Assembly (NCBI GenBank): GCA_043228905.1 | Contig: JBHGNT010000007.1 | Location: forward strand, 6,944,001 to 7,008,000 | DNA: 64,000 nucleotides | Origin: Azolla caroliniana | Taxonomy: Eukaryota > Polypodiophyta | Direction: 5' to 3' | Shown: one piece after another, positions 54,493 through 64,000 of the stretch | Layout of the letters: the number at the start of each line of letters is the position of its first letter | Numbering within the stretch: position 1 is the stretch's first letter | The notes under the pieces: generated by a model | Database searches by the model: none | Told to the model about the DNA's origin: nothing | Seen by the model: only the letters and a program-made list of their open reading frames with translations | Translations under genes and position numbers: made by a program

Positions 54493-57400
54493 ATGGCGTT
54501 CTCTCAATCCTTCTCTGTTCCCGTCTCAGGTATTTGTGTTCCTCAAACCCCCCTCCTCCTCCTCCCCCCCGCTCTTTTCCCCAATTCATTATTTCTTTCT
54601 TTCCATGCATTTTTGCATTTATTTTGTCGGAAAAGTGTATTTTGGATTGCGAAAGTCTACATAATTCTATCCGTATATATATACATTTAACTCTTAATGT
54701 TTAAAGCAGGAAATTTTCTGAGAGATGGAACAGAAGCGTTTTGTATCGTCGAACCTTAGTGTATATTATTAAGTGACTTGTTTGACACAGCAGCAAAATT
54801 TGAAGGTAACAGACAGTTTCAAGAATTAAAATATCTAGTAGATTTCTATCTCCCTCCCCTCCCCCCACTTCAATTAAAATATCTAGTAAATCTTCTATTA
54901 AAGGGATTGATTATTTTTGGATGGCATATAATATTTATTCTTTAGGATTGTTCTCTACTTGGTTTGGTCTCTCGTATTCATAAATTGTAACTAAATAGTC
55001 ATATGAGGCCCTTAATAAGTCTCCTTTTAATATTACTGATTTGCACATGGTCTTCTTTTAATATTACTACAATTCTCATTGCATTCTACATCTAGTTACA
55101 TACATGAATACACGGTTTTGTGTTCACTTTGAATCCTCAATGTGTCCATTAGAGCTTTTATTCATTACTTCTATCCAATTGCTGGTCTGTGTTTGTTCAC
55201 TTCTTTTTGCTGAAAAATTTACGCATTGCTAGTTCCCACCATGGTACTTCAACAATTGGTTATAAAAACTTCACACTCCCCACCCAATGTTGTCTTGGTC
55301 CAATTCCAAGTGTTCCAAGAAAACCCTGTTATAAAGTCAATAAAAAGAATAATAATGATGATGATGTCACAAAGAAGAAGAAGAAGAAGAAGAAAAAGAA
55401 GAAAAAGAAGAAGAAGAAGAAGAAAAGGAAAACATCTCCCAATGACCAATGATTCCTAGGTGAGATAGAATTGTGCTCTTAAAAATCTTCATATCCTTGA
55501 ATCATGTCCATGGTCGCATGCGACCCAAAATTTTGATCATCGAAAAATCCTGGCCGTGGATGTTACGACTTTCTCTATCTCTCTCTCTCTCTGTCTCTCT
55601 CTCTCAAGATGATAATAAAATCTATTTATCTATCTCGTATATGAGGGTTGTGCTGTTGTGGGTGAGCCAAATTTTTACTTAAATATGAACTACTTCACTA
55701 AATGCCATAATGGAATGGTGGGATTTAAGGGATGACCTGGTCTCTATTAGACCTCAAAACACACGAATGAATTAAAGCAAAACTAATCTAGGCTCATGTC
55801 ATTTTGGTAAAATGTATAAGTTGATTTTAGGTTGTCTTATCTTCTTGCATATCCATTGTGATGTCACAATTGCAGTCACTTCTTGGCTGGTTGGGACATT
55901 TGTACACACATATATGCATGTATGCATGGTAACTATTCTATATATGAGATGAATGTCAATAGAAAGAAACATTTCCTTTTAGCTGTATAATCGTTTTTGC
56001 ATTTACTACTAAATAATTAGAAACAAGTTTTATGGTGCTTGTGGCCATTCAACTTAGTTTCCTTTGATTCTCATTCCCATGGTCCTCTAAGCTTGATAGT
56101 ACATTGTAATGGTTTTGGTTATATAGGCATTATGAATTTTGAGCCATCCAAGAAAATTTTACGTTGTACTGTTGGTCTTTAATGGCATATATTCTTGGTG
56201 TATTGCATGGTGATTTCTTCATCTGAAGATCTATGCCTTTAAGATACTAATAACAATATGTTTTCTTGTTTTATACAAAAGCAGGAACATCTGGAAAGAA
56301 GAGAACCTACCAATTTAGTGAAATGAGCAAACCCGTAGCTCGTAATGCAGACAAGAAGGACGTTGATGAAAGCAAGAGTGATGTCGCACCATGTACATCT
56401 ACTAATCATTTTGCAATATATGATGTGAAAGGTGCAAAGCCTCAAATTAGAAACATATTTGATGCTTGCGAGCGAGGTAACCACCAAGCAATAATGAAAT
56501 TTGCAAAGGATAAGGACTTTGAGATTGATGCAAAGGTATCACAAATGCTCTGTCATTTTCTATTGATGCACAGTTTTTTGGCTAGTCTTAAGAATCAGGA
56601 ATTGAGAAAAATCATAACATATGTATATTGAATTAAAAGTAGGTGCTAATTGTTGAGAAGTATAAAGAATTCCACTGAAAAAAAAAGTATGGAATTGTTC
56701 TAATTTGAAAAACCTCAGTATGTCTCTATAAAACCAAAATATGCAACGATTACTCTTTTAAGCATGCACATAGTTCTTCTCTTTGCATATATGATGAGTT
56801 CAAGTATATAAAAGATATAATATATGTTTCAAAGTTTTATTTCTAGGATCGGTTTGGAAGAACAGCGCTAATCTGGGCAGCAGATTGTGGGCATCCTCGT
56901 GTTTGTGAAACTCTTATCCGACTGAATGCTAGCATCAATACAGCAGATTCACATACCGGAAGGTATATAATGCGTTCAATTCACATATAAATAATATTCT
57001 ATAAACAAGATGGCTAATAGAAATGTTCTCAGTGTGCTTGGCTTTTACAAATACTCATCTAACTAGGCTCTCACATAATTTTGGAAAAAAAGATGGATAT
57101 AATATTCTTGCTCTGTTAATTCGCTGGTTTACAGATCGGCAATACATTGGGCTGCAAGAGCAGGAAGCTTACCTATTGTCCGTATCCTTGAGAGTTAAGG
57201 AAACTTTACATTGTTAATGGATGCATCTGGGTAATGTCAAAAGTTTCACCAATTCCTGGGGCTAAGAGGCATTTGGATCATTGGTTAATACATCATTCAT
57301 TAATGCATAGTCACATGTATGGTGGTGCGTGTGTCTCTAGACATCTAGACGAGCGCCTATAGTGCCCTGACTACTGCGAACAGGCAAATAACGAGAGATT

Positions 57401-58087
57401 GATGTGAAAGCAGTTGGAGAGAGGAAATTAGGCCGGACATTCTAGGAACCCATCCAGATGTGTAGAGAAGTACACCACCATGCATGTTACTATGCAAATA
57501 ATCAATGATGTATTAACCAAAGATTCTAATGTTTTTATGTTGGACCCAATAATCTCTCTCCAACTAAGAGTGCATTTGCAGCCCTTGAAGAGGTTGTGCT
57601 TATTTTATAGAACCCCTTAATCGCCCTACAACTAAGGGTCCGTTCACTTGCCGGAAGTGGTTATTATTATTATTATAGACCCCCGTCATCTCCCTCTTCG
57701 AGAGTCGATTCACATTTTTTGGAGATCCAATCCCTTATTAGGGGAGGGGCCTTTCACATTGGGCACTGAACACTATAATTGTCCATCTAACAATGACACA
57801 CGTGACCAATGAATAATTCATGTACGTTTTTCCTTAAGGGTGCATCTTCAGGACTATTGGTACAATACGGTGCAAATATAAACAAAGAGGACAAGTATGG
57901 ACTAACACCTTTGTATCTTGCCAAGGCAAAAGGTATGGATGGTGAAGAGGTTTTCCAATACTTATTGTCTGAAGGTGCACCGTATAGTGAACTTCAAGCA
58001 TTCCGAGTTTCTGATATCGAGGACCAGATTCGTGCTGAGATGGCTGCTTTGGAGGCAAGCAAGGCCGAAGCTTCATCAAGTCCATAG
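54493..58087 (+). CDS. small ankyrin-repeat protein
   Basis: Five exons: 54493-54529, 56285-56535, 56847-56962, 57135-57181, 57852-58087. They give 687 nt, 228 residues plus TAG, with all junctions GT-AG and in phase. Residues 1-70 are polar and look disordered. From about residue 75 come ankyrin units: IRNIFDACERGNHQAIMKFA, DRFGRTALIWAADCGHPRVC, SAIHWAARAGSLPIVRLLVQ, then YGANINKEDKYGLTPLYLAKA and a capping helix with a Glu/Ala-rich tail (EMAALEASKAEASSSP). Ankyrin repeats mediate protein binding; the partner is unknown. An in-frame ATG at 54436 would add 19 mostly Thr/Arg/Ser residues, resembling an organelle-targeting leader, so the start is uncertain. The join across intron 4 restores a perfect repeat, which supports the model. 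Confidence 0.85.
55372..55431. repeat. AAG-rich microsatellite in ankyrin gene intron 1
   Basis: An imperfect AAG/AAAAG run of about 60 bp. Frames read through it (poly-Lys or poly-Arg) are artefacts. Confidence 0.9.
57270..57531. mobile_element. MITE-like inverted-repeat element in ankyrin gene intron 4
   Basis: About 83 bp at the left (from 57270) and at the right (to 57531) are imperfect inverted complements. The best block is GGTTAATACATCATT on the left (57283-57297) against its complement at 57503-57517, continuing through CATAGT-ACATG-ATGGTGGTG. There is no coding capacity. Its size of about 262 bp and position in an intron fit a MITE. The target-site duplication could not be fixed. 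Confidence 0.75.
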
Positions 58088-59756
58088 AAACTAATAGTGA
58101 ATAGATGTGTCAACATAGCGATTTATGGCTTGCTTTTTTAATATAAAAATATATGGCATAATAAAGAAAACTTGGCGTACCTCAAGCATGTAGAATTAAA
58201 TATTCAAGATTTGAACAACTTATAGAAATCTAAAATTTTAGACTTGCACCATTGTAACACTTGAAAAAATCATATCATTACAATTAATACTCCCATTTTA
58301 TCTTGGCTAGGAGGATGGTTGTTTTAAGTGTTTTCCATTTACTTTGCGAATTTAATATGCATCTTCGATTTAAAAATATGAAATATGATTGATAACATAT
58401 TCTATAAGTGGTAGTGGAATATATTGACTCTTGATATTAATCCTACGAGTTATTTGAAGCATACTATAAATCCTTGAAACTAACATTTAGCAACATACCA
58501 TGAATACATATCAGTTGTACAGTATGGTTATCGTCACTGTAAGTAAGGTCATTTCTTTGAAACATTGGGTTTTGGAAGTTGTTTTTTGCATATTCATTTT
58601 GGAAATTTGATAACATAGTGTTCCTTCTTGCAAACATACTCAACACCAAACAATATTGCACACACATCTTGTTGGATGAATCCATTCTCATCATGAAGTA
58701 TTTGGTTATACAACAGAAATTTAGAAGATGTTTATAGTTTAGAGGACATTGTAAAAGGTAAATATGATACAATAATGCATGAATAATAGTGATAATGAAG
58801 AGGGTAACTACTTGAGCATGACATTTCTATTTGTATTAAGTTTCCATGTATGTATCTTGTGGTCAATTTTGATTGGAAGTTACACATTTCACTTAAGTAG
58901 AACTAATAATATAATGAATTACATGCTTTTATGTGAGTAGGATTACAGGTTTTTGACATTCGGTATGGCAATGAAATATCCAAAAATCTTGGCAATGGTT
59001 GCATCACAAGATTCGCAGCTTGAGTGAATGATTGATGAATTGCTGGAATTTGTTTTAAGGTGATACACTTGAAGGATTCGTGGTTACACATTGATCATGA
59101 TTGGATTCAATGAGCATATACTAAACAATTGATCCCTTATTATCCTATTTCCAATGTCATATCCAACATTCCAATGACATGCTTGAAGGATTCATGGTTA
59201 CACATTAATCATGACTTAATTCAATGAGCATATACTAAAACAATTGGCCCCTTATTATCCTAATCACAGTGTAAAATCCAACATTCAAGTACCCTAACCA
59301 TGAATATTTCTTAATCCTCTTATGCTACCTTAACATCTTCATTAGTGTCATCTTAATCTACTTATTGCATTCCAATATCTTAGTATATCTCTTGTCAAAC
59401 AACACAAAGGAACTCTTGTACCTACACATTGTTGAGTTGACACTTGAGACACAGCCACTCTAGGAGTCACATCCCCATGAACTCAACATAATGGATGTTG
59501 TACAACTAACTATACAATTACTAGAGGAGGGCCAACTGAACCAAATGAGGATGACGATGAATGAATGGAGATGTCGCATCCCACCCAATAAGTAGATGTA
59601 GTAGTATCTAAGTTTTATACTTCATATGGATAACTATTTATTGCTTTATTACAATCATTCGAGTTTCCTATGGAAAAATATTTCCCAACCTGCAACTTGG
59701 GCACTTTCATAGTTAGTATCCCCATGTAGAGGACATTCTTGGTAGAGAATAAATTA
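58088..59756. other. intergenic, with a 113-bp tandem duplication
   Basis: No gene is supported. Around 59064-59172 and 59177-59290 a unit is duplicated; both parts share GAAGGATTC-TGGTTACACATT, TCAATGAGCATATACTAAA and CCTTATTATCCTA. The rest is AT-rich and unclassified. Confidence 0.6.
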
Positions 59757-61000
59757 TTATAATTCTAACTCTTCTTGGACGAAATAAAAAAGACAATATG
59801 ATGCAAAAACTATTATTGGAATATTGCTGGTAGCACAAGGCTCCAATAAAGAATTATGAAACATTGGATGAAGCATTATATGTGGAGTTAAATCAAGGCG
59901 GAATGTCACCGTAGTAATTCGTTTAGAAATCACAAATGGGCCCAATTGTTGATGATCCAATTTGTGACAAGGCCTCATATAATGCTGAAATAACCATACT
60001 TGATCACCAACTTGAAATGTATGTTGAAGTGCACTCTTCCAAGTCACCCCGCTTAGCAAAAAGAAAGAATTTATTGGTCTAATCTTAGCACCAACCTTGA
60101 GCGAATGGTGTGGCCTAACTGCACTATACGAGTGGCTCGAGAATAACGTAAATTTACCAAATTATGGAAATTTCACGAATTGTTGTTGTCTTGTGTGTTG
60201 CTTTGGTTTTTTGTTGGTAAGTTGATAGCTCCTCTTGAATCCCTTGTAGTCAGGATAAATGACCTTCTACTCTAGGATTAGTGGAAACTTTAGGGATATC
60301 TAATGACACGTCCATCGAGGATGACTAGTATACACAAAGAATGGAGGAATGTATAGAATTTTTGCATGCAAACTCATCAAAATGTAAAACTTTGTTCCAA
60401 TCATCTTGCTGAGAACTAATAAAACACTAAAGATATTGCCCCAATGTTTGATTTGAGTGCTCTGAGTGGCTAGCAATATATGAATGATAGCTTGAAGATA
60501 GTTTACAAGAGATTTTTAGCAATAGAAGTAAATGTTTCCAAAATTTAGAGTTAAATTGTGGTTCTCAATCACTGAAAAGTCATCTAGAAAACCATGATGC
60601 GAAAAACCTTATGCATAACAAGGTCAATTGTTTCTTCATTAGTAACTATCTTATTACATGGTAAGAAGTGTGCCATCTCTATAAAACAATCAACCCTAGT
60701 GAAAATAGTATTAAAGCCCTTAGAAGGTGGGATCTGTAATAAAGTGTAGAGAAATATATTGTCATGGTCCCTTTGGAATTGGTTATGGTTGTGCTAATCC
60801 ATATATGTGATGTCCAAGCATTTTCATACCACAACATGTGTCACATGTATGAACTTAATCTTCGAAAAAGCTTCAACGATCGGGTTACCAAGATGATTGA
60901 GTGATCATATGTAATGTCTTGTGAATCCTAAAATGTCTAGCCATATAAGCATCCTAACAATGCTCTAATACTTTGAGATGAGTAGGCCCCTTTGGGATAT
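59757..61000 (-). pseudogene. Ty3/gypsy integrase and C-terminal remnant
   Basis: Read from the right on the minus strand: LPPSKGFNTIFTRVDCF-like integrase start near 60730 with FIEMAHFLPCNK, then decayed core sequence. The C-terminal part at 60059-59830 has FQVGDQVWLFQHY, KLDHQQLGPFVISKR and HPMFHNSLLEP, the usual end of a Tf2-like gypsy polyprotein. Stops and shifts are many. No LTR was identified, and the direction is opposite to the copia element at its right. Confidence 0.75.
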
Positions 61001-61229
61001 ATGGATAACCTTTGTAAACAAGAAGTTCATATGCCGGGTTGTGTTTTTTTATCAAAGAGCATGACTCATAAGCACCCACTTGAATTCCTTATCTTCCAAA
61101 TGTTTTTGAGGGAACACATCCATCAAAATATCATGGTGCCCACTCTAGAATGCTTGAATCTACCGACATTTTAATAACTTTAGTTCCTTGTAGTTGTGTC
61201 GATTTCAAAATTATTTGCATCTGATGTTC

Positions 61230-61628
61230 TGTTGAGAATCAAGCTCAACCTAGCCTAGTGTGTGAACACACCCTTGAGAGTGTATGAACACTCAAAGGTC
61301 AAAAGTCACACCACTACACTTTACACATTAACTATGTGTGATAGAATATGATTCTATGACACATAACTAATGAGTTTCCATATTCCCCATGACTCATGAG
61401 CTTCGGTAGTTAATGAAGAGAGAGAGTGACTATATAAACCACTCTTCTCCTACTTTGTAATATGTCGATTAATCTCCTTTGTAATATACAATCTTCTTGA
61501 GTATTTTCTAATATCGATCTTGTGTCTCTCTCCTCTCCTCTCTCTTTCTCTCTCTCACACATAGACACACACATAACACACATCTTTAACCTATTCCGTT
61601 GCACAAGAATCACCATCGATTCTTTAAA
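61230..61628 (+). mobile_element. putative 5' LTR of a Ty1/copia element
   Basis: It begins TGTTGAGAATC at 61230 and ends GATTCTTTAAA at 61628, an imperfect inverted terminus, immediately before a primer-binding site. TATATAAACC at 61431-61440 is a good TATA box in the right place, and a CT/CA-rich stretch follows at 61520-61575. The 3' LTR lies outside the window, so boundaries rest on these signals only. Confidence 0.7.
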
Positions 61629-61640
61629 TGGTATCAGAGC
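61629..61640 (+). other. primer-binding site, initiator-Met tRNA type
   Basis: TGGTATCAGAGC is the standard sequence complementary to the 3' end of plant initiator methionine tRNA, used to start minus-strand synthesis in copia elements. It lies directly after the predicted LTR end. Confidence 0.9.
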
Positions 61641-61782
61641 GGTTTGGTAGCTTGATCTAGCTAATTCGCGTGTGTTGTGTTCTACGCCGACATTCGAGAA
61701 GAACCCACTCATTGAGATCGTAGTGCCGCTACATAGATTGTATTCAAGAGAGAAGAAGAAGGAAGACATCTACATCGAACAC

Positions 61783-64000
61783 CATGAATACTCAAATGGG
61801 GAGTGCTCTCCCTAGTGAGAAGTTGGACTGAAACAACTTCGCATCTTGGGAGTACAAGATGCACCAATACCTTGTCGGTCAAGGTTATTGGAGTTACATA
61901 AAAGGAGCACAAGAAAATCGACCTGAACCAAAGGACGCCGACTACGCAACATGCGAGCAACCGGCGAGTCGAGTAATGTATTGCTTGGCGACATGTGTTC
62001 ACGACCACATGCTCGACTACATTCGAGAAGTTGAAACGCCGAAGGAAGTGTGGGCTACACCTTAAAGATCAAGGAGCTTTGTGATGCACTTGGCTCGATA
62101 AACGTTAATGTGGATGATGATGAGATGGTGCAAATATGCCTCGGTGGCCTTGCACCACACCACGGTTCGGCGCGATGAAGACCATTGTACTAGCACCAGA
62201 GAATCCTCCCTCTTTCTTCAATCTTCAATCCATGTTGTTGGTTGAAGAAAACCATATTCGAAAAAGGAGCAACGCCTCGGAAGGCCACATGCTCTACACG
62301 CATTCGAACGGAGGAAGAGGACGCGACCGAGCAAAAGACCGATTCAGCCAAGGACGAGGCGGACGAGGTCCGACCTACAAACACAACTCCCAATTTCGGC
62401 ATCAAGATAGAAGCCATCAAGGAACCTTCGGAAGAAGGAGAGCTTCCATTCCGGTTCGAGTCAACAAAACTCGATCGAATGCGGATATTGCGACAAAATC
62501 AGTCACCACGAAGAAGAGTGCCGAAAGAAGATGCGTGAGTCGGCTTCCACTAGCCGACAACTCACCAATTACGCCACCAACTCCGACTATAAAGGTCATG
62601 GCGGAATGTTTGTAATGAGACATAGAGCAAATTCTATGTTGGCCTCTACTTCGACTAATGCCTCCAATCCGGAAGATGTATGGTTCGTCGACTCCAGTGC
62701 TTCAAACCATATGACGTCCCATCAAGAATGGTTCAAAGACCTTTGAGAGCCGTATCGACCTGGTTATGTCGAAACCGGAGATGACACCACTCATCCAATT
62801 CGACATGTCGTCAATGTCCCATTCGGGAAAGAAGGTGAACAAACTTGCATAAAAAATGTCTTACATGTACCCACCACAACGAATAATTTTGTCTCGGTCG
62901 GCCAAATTGTGGAGCAAGGGATGCAAGTTCGATTCAACCAAGGTGGTTGCTTCATCGAGAAGGAAGGTTAACTAATTGCTCGTGGTCGAAGGGAAGGCCG
63001 AATGTTTATCCTCGAAGCGAACGAGATAAAATCGACCATGTTTGCAAAGGGCCTCAAACCCAACACCGACATAGAGCTATGACATAAAAGAATCAACCAT
63101 ATCAATCTCAATAAACTCAAGGCGATGCAATCGAAAATAGTCGTCATTGGGCTCCCGAACTTCAAAGAGAAAGAGATTGAAGGAGTATGTGAAGCATGCC
63201 AATTCGGCAAGCAACATCGGTGCCCGTTCCCAAAGGAGTGGAATGTGAGTAAAGGCCTATTGGACATAGTCCACTCAAATGTGTGGGGACCGGCACAGAC
63301 GGCCACTTTGGAGGATGTCGGTACTATGTTACCTTGATTGACGACTTCTCTAGATACACATGGATCTTTCCCATGAGGATGAAGAGCGAAGTGTTTTTTC
63401 ACACTTCCAAAAATTCATAAGCGAAGTCGAAAAGACAACCGGGTGCCATGTATGATGTCTTCGGTCAGACGGAGGTAAGGAATACTTCTCAGATGCATTC
63501 ACGACATACCTTCTTCAAGAAGGAATTCAACGAGAATTCACTTGCCGACACACACCGCAACAGAATGGTGTAGCCGAACGCAAGAATCGACACATCCTCG
63601 AAGTAGCACGGACCATGCTCAACGAGAAGCATATGCCCAAATCATATTGCCAGGCAGAAGCTACAAATACCGCTGTCTACCTCATGAACCATTGCACAAC
63701 ATCCGGAGTGCATGAGGTCACCCCACACAAAAATACTATGGGAAGAAGTCAGATCTATCCCATGTAAGGATATTCGGCTCCATTGCATACGTGCACATTC
63801 TCGATGAGAAGCGGCAGAAGCTTGACCCAAAATCAGAGAAGTGCATCCTCGTGGGGTAGTCACTTGAACAAAAGGGGTACAAAGTGCTTCATTCAACCCA
63901 TCTACTCGGAAGGCTCGTGTAAGTCGGGATGTCGTCTTTGACGAATCGACATCATGGTACAAACCCAAGCCAAATCCTCCCGAACGACCTCGACAACATA
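61783..64000 (+). pseudogene. Ty1/copia gag-protease-integrase, decayed, runs off window
   Basis: The gag start near 61783 (MNTQMGSALPSEKLD) meets a TGA where GGA is expected, then continues KMHQYLVGQGYW to about 62060. There a deletion removes the middle of gag and joins VWA to LKIKELCDAL out of frame. Around 62477-62518 the zinc knuckle C-x2-C-x4-H-x4-C is intact. At 62690 the protease motif reads DSSASNHM instead of DSG. Further stops lie at 62743 and 62968 and in place of the Trp before HKRINHINLNKL (about 63080). The integrase zinc pair CEACQFGKQH and the core LIDDFSRYTWIFP follow, then frameshifts. The window ends before reverse transcriptase. A non-autonomous relic. Confidence 0.9.

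Noticed and set aside
55189-55459. Lysine- or arginine-rich frames
   Set aside because: They read through an AAG microsatellite in intron 1 of the ankyrin gene.
61629-61640. A tRNA gene suggested by the tRNA-like sequence
   Set aside because: Only the 12-nt complement to the initiator tRNA end is present, as expected for a retrotransposon primer site. No cloverleaf can be drawn.

Overview
This is nuclear DNA of a land plant. The evidence is two cytosolic ribosomal protein genes with plant-type sequences (uS14/RPS29 and uL13/RPL13a), a Tic32-like short-chain dehydrogenase, canonical GT-AG introns of about 70 bp to over 2 kb, AT-rich intergenic DNA and many decayed LTR and LINE retrotransposons. 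I cannot name the species. Ty3/gypsy pieces of a kind I associate with early-diverging plants hint at a non-seed plant, but that is a weak inference.

Layout. 1-7.2 kb: exons of an unrecognised minus-strand gene (about 2.46-7.20 kb), one intron of which carries a 142-bp repeat in three copies. 7.2-13 kb: several LINE remnants, including a long decayed copy with endonuclease, reverse transcriptase and C-terminal parts. 13.6-20.8 kb (perhaps to 23.5 kb): a minus-strand gene for a long coiled-coil protein. It has an assembly gap flanked by identical 158-bp sequences, and an exon that is one base out of frame at a homopolymer. 22.8-26.4 kb: more LINE fragments and a GC-rich, promoter-like island. 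26.7-28.8 kb: RPS29 (+). 29.8-40 kb: a nest of broken LINE, gypsy and copia elements, nearly all on the minus strand. 41.5-45.8 kb: Tic32-like SDR (+), complete in eight exons. 48.5-52.2 kb: RPL13a (-), complete in five exons. 53.7-54.3 kb: a 144-bp tandem repeat that keeps a reading frame open. 54.5-58.1 kb: a small ankyrin-repeat protein (+) with an inverted-repeat MITE in its last intron. 59.7-61 kb: gypsy remnant (-). 61.2 kb to the end: a decayed Ty1/copia element with 5' LTR, primer-binding site, gag, protease and integrase, running off the window.

The host genes do not form a pathway; they are ordinary plant genes separated by repeats. Two features stand out. There are many independent local tandem duplications (units about 70-260 bp), often in introns. 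Different LINE pieces also share a small hairpin followed by a short simple-repeat tail, which looks like a common 3'-end signal. I found no CRISPR, tRNA or rRNA genes and no clear new multi-gene system.
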